Below, piece by piece: positions 1-8,538 of a DNA stretch of 11,455 nucleotides. The translations under genes were made by a program, and so were the position numbers. Location of the stretch: assembly GCA_017940955.1 (NCBI GenBank), contig JAGAXP010000146.1, positions 1 through 11,455 of the forward strand. The letters are read 5' to 3'. This DNA is from Oribacterium sp. Lineage in GTDB: Bacteria > Bacillota_A > Clostridia > Lachnospirales > Lachnospiraceae. The stretch's first letter is position 1; every line of letters starts with the position of its first letter. The notes under the pieces are model-generated. The model had not been told where the DNA came from and searched no databases. It saw only the letters and a list, made by a program, of their open reading frames with translations.

Positions 1-323
1 CATCTTTAATGTCGGTATCTTTCCATTCTCAAGATGGAATCCGAAGTATACAAATCTGCAAATAACAACGATACACACATAAACCAAAAGTTGCCGACAT
101 TCACGCTTTACTGAAAATGTCTTCGATTTTATCGCTATGAAACATCGAGTGATTATCCATATTATCGTTATAAATAGAAAAAGTTGAAAGTATGTAATCT
201 CAATCATTATCTCCGTGATCCTTAAAACTCCATTTATCGATTGCATATGCAAATAATCATACTACAATCCTTGGTACAATCACAAACTGATATTGACTTA
301 TATCTTTAATAAATATATAGTCC
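1..323. other. AT-rich intergenic stretch without a supported gene
   Basis: No long reading frame with a ribosome binding site is visible. Two plus-strand frames are open from the window edge (to stops near 65 and 82), so the tail of an upstream gene cannot be excluded, but neither peptide is recognisable. A 6-bp hairpin (TTCCAT / ATGGAA, about 21-39) lies inside a 10-bp inverted repeat (AATGTCGGTA at 8-17, TGCCGACATT at 92-101, one T-G mismatch). This could be a folded transcript end or chance in AT-rich DNA. Confidence 0.4.
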
Positions 324-354
324 GAAAAAGGAAGCAACCAGTCTGATTGCTCCC
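324..354 (-). terminator. Rho-independent terminator of the MMPL/surface-protein operon
   Basis: Read on the minus strand, an 8-bp stem (GGGAGCAA / TTGCTTCC, with one G-U pair) and a 9-base loop are followed directly by TTTTTC. It lies about 125 bases past the stop codon of the surface-protein gene. The wobble pair forms only in the minus-strand RNA, which supports the orientation. Confidence 0.8.
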
Positions 355-477
355 TCATAAATCTAAATTATCATAGAATACCCATATTTACAGAAAAAGT
401 TTCGGACAAAACATTGACAGACTACAACACCATTTTTCTCCAATCATCTCGCAATTTTAGCTTATTTTTGGAATTTT

Positions 478-3400
478 TCAGTCACCTTTTTTGCTTCCTT
501 CAGTCGGAGTTTTCTTAATCTGCTTTTTCTTCCTGAATCTGTCCGCCAAAACAAACAGCAGTATCACCAGCGCGATGCCTCCCACAACTTTAGCAATATC
601 TCTCCAGGGAACAGCATCCTTCACCATCTGAATGTCAAGGTTTCTTTCGCCGGTGACGAAGATGAGATAATCACCAAAGTCTTCAGTCGCCTGTTCCTTA
701 CCGTTTACAGTGAAGCTGTAGTTTTTCCACTCCGGTTTATGTACGCGAACCTTACGCTCCTTGAGACCGTCCTCGGGGATCTCCACTATGTAGTGGTTTT
801 CCTCCGGGCTCTTGAAGCCCAGAACATCCTCCTCCATGAACTGACCGTCAACGATGAGTAGTGGCTGGCTGCTGTCCTTGTAGTTCGCCGGAGAATTAAG
901 GAGAGCCACCGGAAGATAATAGTATGCCTTGACCACAAGGTCATCTTCGATGACTGTGTCCATGGGCTGATCCCACTGTATAAAGAAGCCTTCCTTCTGC
1001 TCTGCCTCTGGAAATTTCACGTCCTTAAGGATAGTTCCGGGAGTCACTTCCTGTATATCCAGGAGATTTCCTCCCAGCATAAACTTTACAAGCAGAGTTC
1101 CCAAAGGAGTCTGTGAAGCTTCAGCCATTCCGGCGTAGTCAATGTTATCGATGGCGCCTAAGCTGCCTCCGAAGTAAACATTACCCCACACAGCATCGGG
1201 GTCAAGCTTGTCGAGCCTTCCGGCAACAGAGCCTGCATACTCCTCATCCTCCAGGATGGTGACAGCAGCACTGTTGTAGGTAAGGTTGGTTCCGTAACCG
1301 GCGATACCGCCCACATTCTTTTCTCCGGTGATGCGGCATCTTGCGGTGTTCTTGTCAAGGGTTCCGTCAGAGTATCCGGCGATTCCTCCCACAAAGTGTC
1401 CGCTTTTGGATTTTACATCTCCGGTATTCTGATTTCCCGAGAGGTACCCAAGCTCCAGCTTTCCGCAGATTCCTCCGATGTAATTTCCGCGGCCCTCGAT
1501 ACCGGCGAGATTCTCGGAATCCACGATCGTCGCTGAGGCTCCGAAGCTGTAATCAAGGGAGCGGTCATGGGACCTGATTATATCCTTTTCGGGATCAAGG
1601 TCATACTCTATGCCTATGGTTCCTGCGATGCCGCCAACTCCTATATCGCCGGAAACGTTGCCGGAATTTCTGCAGCCCGTGATCCGGGATGTGGAGTTTC
1701 CCGGAGCAGAGGTGTCATTGAATATCCCACCGTTATCCGCAAGGTTATTAAGGCGCTCACGCTCATTTTTCAGAAGCTCTGTCATGCTGTCAAAACGCTT
1801 ATTGATGTCAGAAAGGTTGCTGAGAACCTCCATACTGTCATCGCGTCCAAAGGCACTTAAGCTGTCAAGCTGGGTTGAGAGACTGTCAAGCTGGGCATAA
1901 AGATTGTCCCCTGCTGCCCGGATCACGGGACTGCTTTGTACGTTTATGTTAATGCTGTTTGAAATGTCCGTAAGGGTTCCCCCCAGAGACTTACTGAATC
2001 TGGAAAGACCTGTGGTGGCGCTGTCCATATCCTCAAGGGAATCAAGGATATCGCTGACTGATGCATCAAGAGCTGCGCTCCGTTTATTGAAATCAGTCTG
2101 AACACTTCCGTTAGCTATTAACTCCTTCTGCCTGCGAAGTCCCTCAAGCATAGTGCGGGTGGCACGTACATTACTGACAAGCCGGTTGATGCGGGTGGCA
2201 CCCTCATTAACCCTTGCCTGTCTTGCCTCCGGCACCTCAGGCAGGAGATGGTTCTGTGCCTCGGACACAAAGGCACTGCTGTAATTAAGATCCTCCCGGA
2301 TCTGGTTATTCCTGGCGGCCAATGCTTCCTTATCCGCATCGGACAGGGAAAATGCATATGCCAGATCGTCCATGGAAGCGCTGAGATCATCAGACATCCG
2401 GCTTAAGTCCCTCAGGCTGTCATCCACATAGTCCATGTCGTCTCCTATGTCCCCGGCTGCATTAAGCAGGGTGTCCGTGCTGGAGTTAATGGTGTCCGCC
2501 AGCTCGTCAAAACGCTCCAGGGAAGCATTGTACATGGTATTGGTGGAGTTTTTAACCTCCGTAAGGGTTTTGGAGATGCCGTTCAAACGGTCATAGGTAC
2601 TGTTGGTTATGCCTTCTGTGGTATTCAGTGTATCCGTCACCAGGAGGTTTATCTGGTCGATCTCGTCCGAAAGAGAGGAAAGCACATCCTTTGAGAAGTC
2701 TACGATGATCTCCGGCTGCTGCTGCCCGGCGATGCCTCCGGTATCCTTCCGGCCGAAAACAGAGCCTTTATTTACGGAATTCTCAATGGCTCCGCCGTTC
2801 CTCCCCGCGATACCGCCGGTATTGTAGCCGATATGATTGTATCCGGTTACGCCGGTGGATTCACAGTTTCGTATGGTTCCGGTCCTCAGGTTATATCCGG
2901 CTATCCCTCCGGTATCTACCCTGTTTTTGAAATTTTCAACATTGTTAATGCTTCGGGTGATAAGTATGGTTTCCAGGATATCCTTGATGTCCTCGGTGGA
3001 AACGCTGGTGTCCCGGACTGAAGCATTGACCCTTGCAGAGCTGCTGCAGTCCTCAATGAGTCCTTCGTTTCTTCCTGCGAAGGCGCCGGTAGCATTGTCA
3101 CCCTCTATGTTTCCTGACACGTGGCACGCCCTGATGATGCCGGTGTCACAGTTTATGGCCGACAGGATACCTGTGGTGGTCTTTCCGTTAACATTGCTGT
3201 TAACTGTTACATTCTCAACAAGACCATAGTTTTCCGACACGAAGGCAGCGGTTTTATCCCTCTCCGAGTCAACTACAGATGAAAGCTCCAGATCCTTCAC
3301 CGTGCCTGTGGAACCGATAGTACGGAACATAGGATTCCCGGATCTCACATTTGTGATCTTATGGTCATTTCCCAGGAAGCTTCCGTTAAAGCAGGCAACA

Positions 3401-3645
3401 GCCGGGAAGGTGCTTTCATCCGAAAAATCAAGATCCGTGTTCAGGTTGACGGTCATGCCATTGGACCAGACATCAGCCCGGCAGCTTCTTGCAAAGCTTT
3501 TGTAGTCCTCCATGTTATTTATCTCAAAGGTCCGGGACTCCTCCCCTTCTGCCGCAAGGAGCACGCCGGGAGCAGTCACCGGCACTACGAGTGTCATCAT
3601 AAAGAGGAGGGCTGTCTGTATTATTTTTTTACTCATTATCTTCAT
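478..3645 (-). CDS. Membrane-anchored surface protein: GLUG-type beta-solenoid split by a long coiled coil
   Basis: Large extracellular protein of 1055 residues, function unknown. Residues 1-32 form a signal peptide (Lys-rich start, hydrophobic core, cleavage near LAA-EG). Residues about 40-308 and 655-838 carry repeated GGIAG/GGICG units (near 246, 277, 303, 671, 724, 753, 779) typical of GLUG-motif (PF07581-like) beta-solenoids. Between them, about 313-638 is helical, rich in Leu, Ser, Asp and Asn with heptad spacing such as two QLDSLS units, and should form a coiled coil. Residues about 860-910 resemble an InlB B-repeat/Flg_new-type beta domain. A single membrane helix (about 1014-1034) is followed by a Lys/Arg-rich cytoplasmic tail, so there is no LPXTG anchor. 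The ATG at 3645 is chosen because AGGAG lies 10 bases upstream; a TTG at 3651 is too close to that site. The gene overlaps the upstream permease by 17 bases, so the two are probably translationally coupled and act together. Confidence 0.85.
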   Translation of the reverse strand: MKIMSKKIIQTALLFMMTLVVPVTAPGVLLAAEGEESRTFEINNMEDYKSFARSCRADVWSNGMTVNLNTDLDFSDESTFPAVACFNGSFLGNDHKITNVRSGNPMFRTIGSTGTVKDLELSSVVDSERDKTAAFVSENYGLVENVTVNSNVNGKTTTGILSAINCDTGIIRACHVSGNIEGDNATGAFAGRNEGLIEDCSSSARVNASVRDTSVSTEDIKDILETILITRSINNVENFKNRVDTGGIAGYNLRTGTIRNCESTGVTGYNHIGYNTGGIAGRNGGAIENSVNKGSVFGRKDTGGIAGQQQPEIIVDFSKDVLSSLSDEIDQINLLVTDTLNTTEGITNSTYDRLNGISKTLTEVKNSTNTMYNASLERFDELADTINSSTDTLLNAAGDIGDDMDYVDDSLRDLSRMSDDLSASMDDLAYAFSLSDADKEALAARNNQIREDLNYSSAFVSEAQNHLLPEVPEARQARVNEGATRINRLVSNVRATRTMLEGLRRQKELIANGSVQTDFNKRSAALDASVSDILDSLEDMDSATTGLSRFSKSLGGTLTDISNSININVQSSPVIRAAGDNLYAQLDSLSTQLDSLSAFGRDDSMEVLSNLSDINKRFDSMTELLKNERERLNNLADNGGIFNDTSAPGNSTSRITGCRNSGNVSGDIGVGGIAGTIGIEYDLDPEKDIIRSHDRSLDYSFGASATIVDSENLAGIEGRGNYIGGICGKLELGYLSGNQNTGDVKSKSGHFVGGIAGYSDGTLDKNTARCRITGEKNVGGIAGYGTNLTYNSAAVTILEDEEYAGSVAGRLDKLDPDAVWGNVYFGGSLGAIDNIDYAGMAEASQTPLGTLLVKFMLGGNLLDIQEVTPGTILKDVKFPEAEQKEGFFIQWDQPMDTVIEDDLVVKAYYYLPVALLNSPANYKDSSQPLLIVDGQFMEEDVLGFKSPEENHYIVEIPEDGLKERKVRVHKPEWKNYSFTVNGKEQATEDFGDYLIFVTGERNLDIQMVKDAVPWRDIAKVVGGIALVILLFVLADRFRKKKQIKKTPTEGSKKGD

Positions 3646-6178
3646 GGTCAAGATACTCCTCTATATTCTGTCCTTCATTATCCGCAAGCTTCTGTATGTC
3701 TCCGGAAATGATGGAAGCCCGCACATCTCCGCGGACGATGCCATGCACCGTACCGAGGATCTGCCCGTCGATATGCCCGTGGATACGGCCGTCAACTCTG
3801 ATGATACCGCTCTCAGCCCTGGCTCTTATAGGTCTTGCAACAGAGAACTTAGTCATGGCGATGATCTTGTCACCAAGGAGAAGGATCTGCGGTAGAACAA
3901 ACAGTACCAGGAACATGGAAAGCAAGGTACCACGTCCGAGACACTGCCCGATGCCGGCTATGGCACCGTCGGAGGTCAGGAATCCGATAACGGTTCCTGC
4001 AATTGCCAGGATGGAGCCTGAGGTAATGATGGTGGGGAAGGCAAAATTAATTGTTTCAATGATGGCTTCCTTACGGCCCATGGTCTTTCTGTTTTCATCA
4101 TAGCGGGAGCCAATGACTATGGCGTAATCGATATTGGCACCCATCTGAATTGACGAAACGATAAGGTAGCTGATAAAGAAAATGTTTTCCTTCATAACAG
4201 CCGGGAAGGAGAAGTTTATGAAGATAGAACCCTCGATGACCATGATGAGAAGGATAGGCATACCCACGGATTGAAAGGTAAAGAGAAGGATCACAAGTAC
4301 AAAGAGAAGTGAAACCACCGAAACCACGACATTATCCGTTTCAAACTGGGCACCCAGATCCATCTCGGAAGTGGATTCACCCACGATATAAACATTTAGC
4401 TCCGGATTATTGTCCATTTCCTCCTCAAACACAGGATCGATCTCCCTGTGGAGTCCCTTTAGGAAGGTGAAGGTTTCCCCGCTCTCCTCCGGAAGGTTCA
4501 GATACACCAGCATTCGTTCATAGTTTTCACCTCTTAGCTGTTTCTTCCCCATTATGATCTTATCAAAGGTGTCATCTATGTCTGCCCGCTCTTTTTCATT
4601 AAGCTCCACATAGCCTTCATCGATCTTGTCATGAAGGAACATGAATATATCCAGGAAGGGTATCCTGTACTTGTCGATGCCTCCGATGATGTGTCCGTAC
4701 TCAGCCTTGTCGGAAGCGTACATACCATAAACCATGGCAGCCACATCATAGTCAAGATCCGCCATTTCCGAAAACTGTCTCGGAGTCAAAGGCTGGGAAA
4801 CCATATATCCGCCCTTGGCCTCGGTATTGGCGAGGGAGGTAACGCTCTTTACTTCGGGCATAGCCTCCAGAGAGTTCGCGATCCGGGAAAGCTTGTAGTA
4901 GTCATGGCTTGGAACATTGATGGCGATCATGTTGCTGCTGCCGAAGGTGTCCCTGATCATGTCTTCCGTGATCTGGGAGGCACTCCGTATAGGAGTCTTC
5001 AGATTTGAGTAGCCATAAACGTAGGGGCACTTGGAGGAAATGAAGTAACCTGCCAGAATGACCACCAGAAATACAGGAGGGATGAATGCCCTTGTAGCGT
5101 AGGCGAATTTCCCCACGAAGGGTATCTTCGGAACCAGGTTCTTGTGTTTGGTTTTCATCATTATATCGGAAAACAGCACAAGGAGACCAGGCATCAGGGT
5201 GAATACCGCGAGAAGGCTTATGATTATGGATTTTGTGAGGGTAAGTCCCAGATCCCTTCCGAGTCCATAGCCCATGAAAAGAAGCGCCAGAAGTCCGGAA
5301 ACCGTAGTAAGGGAGCTTGAGGAAATTTCAGGTATGGAGTGGGTAAGGGAAATGATGACCGCGTCACGGGTATCATAGTATTGTCTCTGCTCCTTGAAAT
5401 GGTTACAGAAAATGATGGCATAGTCAATGGAAAGCGCCAGCTGCAGAACGATGGCCACAGAGTTGGAAACGAAAGAAATGGTTCCCATCATGTAGTTGGT
5501 TCCTTTGTTGATAAAGGCTGCACAAACAAAAGTAAGAAGAAGTACCGGCACCTCACCGAAGGTCTCAGAGGTGAGGATCAGCACCAGAACCACAACCGCT
5601 GCCACTATAACGATGATCACCTTCATTTCTTCTTCAATGGCTTCCGCCTTCACATCTCCCAGGGTAGTTGAAACATGCAGGTCATAGGAGCTTAGCTTCT
5701 CCTTCAGACTGTTCAGGGAATCCAGACAGCGATCATCTTCCTGTGGGTATTTGAAAACTACCTCGAAGAGAGCGGAGGAATCATTATAATGCTCCCGTAT
5801 CTCATCTATGGTGAGCTCCTCGCCTTCTTTTGCCACCTCTCCCGATGCCGGATTCAGGTACTCCGGCAGAAAGCCCGCCTCATATACCCCGGGGGTCTCT
5901 CTGATGGTATCGCACACTGTAAAAGCCTCTCTTAGAGAGATGTTGGATACCATAACCTTGGCGGAACCGAAGGTGGTATACTCTTTCTCCATGAGATCCA
6001 TGGCCTGCCTGGTTTCTGTGTCTTCACTAAGGTAGGCGGAAAGATCATTTTCTACCGACACCCAGTTCTGTGAAAAAAAGGAAAAAATCATGAGGATCCC
6101 ATAGATCAGAAAGAACAGATTCCGTTTATCTACTATAAACGAACAGATCGCAATCAACGGGGACTTTTGATTCTCCAT
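3629..6178 (-). CDS. MMPL/RND-superfamily permease with a bactofilin-like C-terminal tail
   Basis: Integral membrane transporter of 849 residues with the duplicated MMPL/RND plan: a membrane helix near 20-38, an extracellular loop domain (about 40-180), helices about 185-340, a second helix and extracellular domain (about 365-610), then helices about 615-775. Each half keeps the Asp-Tyr pair expected for proton coupling in MMPL proteins: LSIDYAI (D252-Y253) and ANIDYAI (D684-Y685). Substrates of MMPL proteins are often lipids or other hydrophobic molecules; the substrate here is unknown. After the last helix the cytoplasmic tail (about 780-828) contains a regular [I/V]-x-G-x repeat resembling bactofilin or other beta-helical proteins, unusual for this family. 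The start ATG has only a weak Shine-Dalgarno sequence (GCGGG). It is the first gene of a two-gene operon, and its stop codon lies inside the start region of the surface-protein gene, so the two are probably one envelope system. Confidence 0.9.
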   Translation of the reverse strand: MENQKSPLIAICSFIVDKRNLFFLIYGILMIFSFFSQNWVSVENDLSAYLSEDTETRQAMDLMEKEYTTFGSAKVMVSNISLREAFTVCDTIRETPGVYEAGFLPEYLNPASGEVAKEGEELTIDEIREHYNDSSALFEVVFKYPQEDDRCLDSLNSLKEKLSSYDLHVSTTLGDVKAEAIEEEMKVIIVIVAAVVVLVLILTSETFGEVPVLLLTFVCAAFINKGTNYMMGTISFVSNSVAIVLQLALSIDYAIIFCNHFKEQRQYYDTRDAVIISLTHSIPEISSSSLTTVSGLLALLFMGYGLGRDLGLTLTKSIIISLLAVFTLMPGLLVLFSDIMMKTKHKNLVPKIPFVGKFAYATRAFIPPVFLVVILAGYFISSKCPYVYGYSNLKTPIRSASQITEDMIRDTFGSSNMIAINVPSHDYYKLSRIANSLEAMPEVKSVTSLANTEAKGGYMVSQPLTPRQFSEMADLDYDVAAMVYGMYASDKAEYGHIIGGIDKYRIPFLDIFMFLHDKIDEGYVELNEKERADIDDTFDKIIMGKKQLRGENYERMLVYLNLPEESGETFTFLKGLHREIDPVFEEEMDNNPELNVYIVGESTSEMDLGAQFETDNVVVSVVSLLFVLVILLFTFQSVGMPILLIMVIEGSIFINFSFPAVMKENIFFISYLIVSSIQMGANIDYAIVIGSRYDENRKTMGRKEAIIETINFAFPTIITSGSILAIAGTVIGFLTSDGAIAGIGQCLGRGTLLSMFLVLFVLPQILLLGDKIIAMTKFSVARPIRARAESGIIRVDGRIHGHIDGQILGTVHGIVRGDVRASIISGDIQKLADNEGQNIEEYLDHEDNE

Positions 6179-6270
6179 GGCAGTTACCCGCTTTCATAAA
6201 GATTTTTCATGAATTTTTATGTTATATACCTCACGAATGAAACGCCCACATGACAACATTAACATAAAAA

Positions 6271-6308
6271 TACCACATGGTAACAGTATACCACTTTACC
6301 ATGTGGTT
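6271..6308 (-). promoter_or_regulatory. Paired palindromic operator enclosing the permease promoter -10 box
   Basis: Two 12-base palindromes of the form TACCA-N2-TGGTA (6271-6282 and 6297-6308, the second with one mismatch) are arranged as a 12-bp inverted repeat with a 12-base spacer. The spacer and its edge contain an extended -10 box on the minus strand, TGGTATACT, with TATACT at 6285-6290; no good -35 is visible. A related half-site (CCCACATGACA) lies at 6245-6255. This is the arrangement expected for a dimeric repressor such as a MarR or TetR type controlling the permease operon. The transcript leader would be about 100 bases. No candidate regulator gene is in the window. Confidence 0.55.
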
Positions 6309-6427
6309 TGAGTACACGAACAACAGCAATGTATGTATTTTTTAACTATATTCCTTATTGTAAAAAAATCCACAACGCCTGTATCGATATGGTGCAAAGT
6401 GGTGACAATGAAAAGCTTTTTTAGCTT

Positions 6428-6456
6428 TTGGTTTTGGGTTGATTTGGTGCTAGAAT
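6428..6456 (+). promoter_or_regulatory. Candidate sigma-A type promoter of the YitT-family gene
   Basis: TTGGTT (6428-6433) and TAGAAT (6451-6456) are separated by exactly 17 bases, giving a plausible vegetative promoter with a leader of about 105 bases before the ATG at 6567. A 7-bp AAAAGCT / AGCTTTT hairpin just upstream (6411-6429) overlaps the -35 region. Confidence 0.5.
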
Positions 6457-6566
6457 ATACGAGCTGTTATTTGAAGTTATTGCTATGGCTATAGTTTCGG
6501 TCCCAACAAATCGGAATCTGTATGTCCGGAACAGATTATTAAATTATGTGTTTATAGAGGAGCATC

Positions 6567-7430
6567 ATGAAAATATTGTCAACCATAAAGGAACTGTTTA
6601 TCTTATCCTTTGCAACCGCCATCATTGCCGCTGCCGTATATTTCTTACTCATACCTACTCATGCATCCATCAGCAGCATTTCCGGTCTTGCCATAGTACT
6701 GGTTAACTTTGTACCCTTCACCATGTCACAGATAACCATGTTTTTGAATGTCATCCTTCTCATCATAGGTTTCTTCACCTGTGGAAGTGAGTTTGGTTAC
6801 AAAACAGTATATACTTCCATCCTGCTTCCCATATATCTCTGGATTTTTGAAAAGCTTTTTCCTGCGATTTCCTCACTTACCGGGGATTCACTTCTTGATG
6901 TCATATGCTATACTTTCATGGTGAGCATTGGCCTCGCCATCCTTTTTAACAGAAATGCTTCCTCCGGCGGACTTGACATCGTGGCAAAGATCCTCAACAA
7001 GTATTTCCGTATCGATATGGGAAAGGCTTTATCGGCTGCCGGAATCTGCATAGCATTATCCTCATATCTTGCATATGATGTAAAAACAGTAGTGCTAAGC
7101 CTCTTGGGAACATATCTCAATGGTATCGTGCTGGATCATTTTATATTTGACCATAATCTGAAACGTCGTGTCTGCATCGTTTCTCCAAAGAATGATGAAA
7201 TAAGACAGTTTATTCTTAATGATCTTCACAGCGGTGCTACCATTTATAAAGCTATCGGAGCTTATCACCTCGATGAGCACGAAGAGATCATCACCATTGT
7301 GGACAAGCATGAGTTCCAGAAGCTTATGACATTTCTTGATACTGTGGATCCCCAGGCCTTTGTTACTGTATATCAGGTTAGTAATATCCAGTACAGGCCC
7401 AAGAGTCTTCCGGAAAGAAAATTTAGCTAA
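6567..7430 (+). CDS. YitT-family membrane protein (DUF161 plus DUF2179)
   Basis: Protein of 287 residues, the usual length for this family. Residues about 5-195 hold five or six hydrophobic segments (near 7-29, 38-51, 56-72, 78-96, 110-127, 155-192). The family signature NASSGGLDIVAKIL (130-143) is present. Residues about 200-280 form the soluble cytoplasmic DUF2179 domain (RRVCIVSPKNDEI, then GAxIYKAIGAY-like and EEIITIVDK segments), thought to resemble small ligand-binding regulatory domains. The biochemical role of YitT proteins is unknown; transport has been suggested. A strong Shine-Dalgarno sequence (GAGGAG) sits 4 bases before the ATG. It is a single-gene unit, divergent from the permease operon and ended by the hairpin at 7505-7539. 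Confidence 0.92.
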   Translation: MKILSTIKELFILSFATAIIAAAVYFLLIPTHASISSISGLAIVLVNFVPFTMSQITMFLNVILLIIGFFTCGSEFGYKTVYTSILLPIYLWIFEKLFPAISSLTGDSLLDVICYTFMVSIGLAILFNRNASSGGLDIVAKILNKYFRIDMGKALSAAGICIALSSYLAYDVKTVVLSLLGTYLNGIVLDHFIFDHNLKRRVCIVSPKNDEIRQFILNDLHSGATIYKAIGAYHLDEHEEIITIVDKHEFQKLMTFLDTVDPQAFVTVYQVSNIQYRPKSLPERKFS

Positions 7431-7448
7431 AAAATCCGGCCAAAACAG

Positions 7449-7495
7449 GAGTCTCTTTACATATATGTTTAACATACAGCTAAAATGGAGGCTCT
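7449..7495 (+). repeat. Leader-like palindromic repeat, copy A
   Basis: A 47-base element nearly identical in layout to the leader of the RraA-like gene (copy B, 9845-9893). It shares, in order, GAGTCTC, TTTA, the 15-base core ATATGTTTAACATA plus a flanking base, TAAA and GGAGGCTCT, with small indels. The arms can pair (GAGTCTC with GAGGCTC) around the TATGTTTAACATA palindrome. It lies between the YitT stop codon and its terminator. Unlike copy B it has no ATG after the GGAGG, so it does not start a gene. It could be a small dispersed repeat, a regulator binding site or a relic of duplication. Confidence 0.7.
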
Positions 7496-7504
7496 AAATA
7501 ATAA

Positions 7505-7539
7505 AAAGACGGTTCTCTATGTGATAGAGAGCCGTCTTT
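7505..7539. terminator. Bidirectional terminator between the YitT gene and the transketolase operon
   Basis: A 16-bp hairpin (7505-7520 with 7524-7539, one G-U pair, three-base loop GTG). On the minus strand the stem runs into TTTTTAT; on the plus strand it ends in TTTC. It lies 75 bases after the YitT stop codon and 48 bases past the end of the convergent transketolase gene, so it probably serves both. Confidence 0.85.
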
Positions 7540-7587
7540 CATTTGGTTCGTAGAATCCTGTTTAATAAAACATGATTCTGACTGTTA

Positions 7588-8535
7588 TTATTTTGTTTTC
7601 TCAATAAGTGCCAGTGCCTGCTCAACTATATTATCTGCACATAAACCGAAAGCCTTGAGAAGCTCTCCGGCAGGTCCTGAGTGTCCGAACTCATCATTAA
7701 CACCTACACGCTTAACCGGTACAGGATGATTTTCTGCAAGTACGGAGCATACAGCCTCTCCGAGACCACCGATGATATTGTGCTCCTCTACGGTTACGAT
7801 CTTTCCGCACTTCTCTGCTGCATCAAGGATAAGCTTTTCATCAATCGGCTTAATGGTAGGCATATTGATGAGATAAACAGATACGCCCTTATCCTGAAGA
7901 GCCTTGCATGCCTCGATAGCTTCCGGAACCATGATACCTGTAGCGATGATGGCTACATCAGTACCTTCATTAAGCACTTCGCCCTTGCCGATCTCAAACT
8001 TATAGTCTTCACTGTGGAATACAGGTGTTGCGGCACGGCCGAAACGCATATAAACAGGGCCTTTCATTTCATAGGCAGCCTTAACCATCTTCCTTGCCTC
8101 AACATCATCTGAAGGGCACATAACAGTCATACCCGGGATGGTGCGCATAAGGGCAAAGTCCTCACAGCACTGGTGTGAAGCGCCGTCCTCACCTACAGAA
8201 ATTCCACCGTGTGTAGCACCGATCTTAACGTTCAGATGAGGATAACCGATGGTGTTACGTACCTGCTCGTAAGCACGTCCTGCTGCAAACATTGCGAAAG
8301 TGGAAACGAAGGGAACCAGTCCCATTGCCGCGAGACCGGCACCAACATCTGTCATATTACATTCAGCAATACCGCAGTCAAAATGGCGTTCAGGATAAGC
8401 CTTCTTGAATATACCTGTCTTGGTAGCGCTTGCGAGATCAGCATCGAGAACAACAAGATCTGATGCAGAAGCGCCGAGCTCTTTTAATGCATTACCGTAG
8501 CTGTCACGTGTAGCAACTTTCTTTATATCAGCCAT
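7588..8535 (-). CDS. tkt: Transketolase, C-terminal subunit (split enzyme)
   Basis: The 315-residue half of a split transketolase, carrying the pyrimidine-binding and C-terminal domains of this TPP enzyme. It pairs with the N-terminal subunit encoded just upstream to move two-carbon ketol units between sugar phosphates in the non-oxidative pentose-phosphate pathway. The catalytic glutamate is in FDCGIAECNM (E58). The segment PFVSTFAMFAAGRAYEQVRN (75-94) and the active-site run THGGISVGEDGASHQ (108-122, with H109, D117, H121) are intact. Residues about 190-315 form the C-terminal domain with HNIIGGLGEAV (252-262). AGGAGG lies 8 bases before the ATG, inside the end of the upstream gene; only three bases separate the two genes. 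Deoxyxylulose-5-phosphate synthase is single-chain and larger, so it is unlikely here. Confidence 0.95.
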   Translation of the reverse strand: MADIKKVATRDSYGNALKELGASASDLVVLDADLASATKTGIFKKAYPERHFDCGIAECNMTDVGAGLAAMGLVPFVSTFAMFAAGRAYEQVRNTIGYPHLNVKIGATHGGISVGEDGASHQCCEDFALMRTIPGMTVMCPSDDVEARKMVKAAYEMKGPVYMRFGRAATPVFHSEDYKFEIGKGEVLNEGTDVAIIATGIMVPEAIEACKALQDKGVSVYLINMPTIKPIDEKLILDAAEKCGKIVTVEEHNIIGGLGEAVCSVLAENHPVPVKRVGVNDEFGHSGPAGELLKAFGLCADNIVEQALALIEKTK

Positions 8536-8538
8536 GAT

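Noticed and set aside
2..82. Tail of an upstream plus-strand gene
   Set aside because: Two frames are open from the edge but only for 20-26 codons, and neither peptide is recognisable; chance is enough to explain it.
1341..3895. Several plus-strand reading frames of 60-145 codons across the permease and surface-protein genes
   Set aside because: They are antisense shadows of the repetitive, well-supported minus-strand genes and have no signal of their own.
6184..6210. Eight-codon minus-strand reading frame just before the permease start
   Set aside because: It begins at an ATG without a properly spaced Shine-Dalgarno sequence and ends just before the permease ATG; too short to support as a leader peptide.
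6411..6429. AAAAGCT / AGCTTTT hairpin as a terminator
   Set aside because: There is no plus-strand gene upstream of it, the stem is AT-rich and it overlaps the candidate promoter of the YitT gene.
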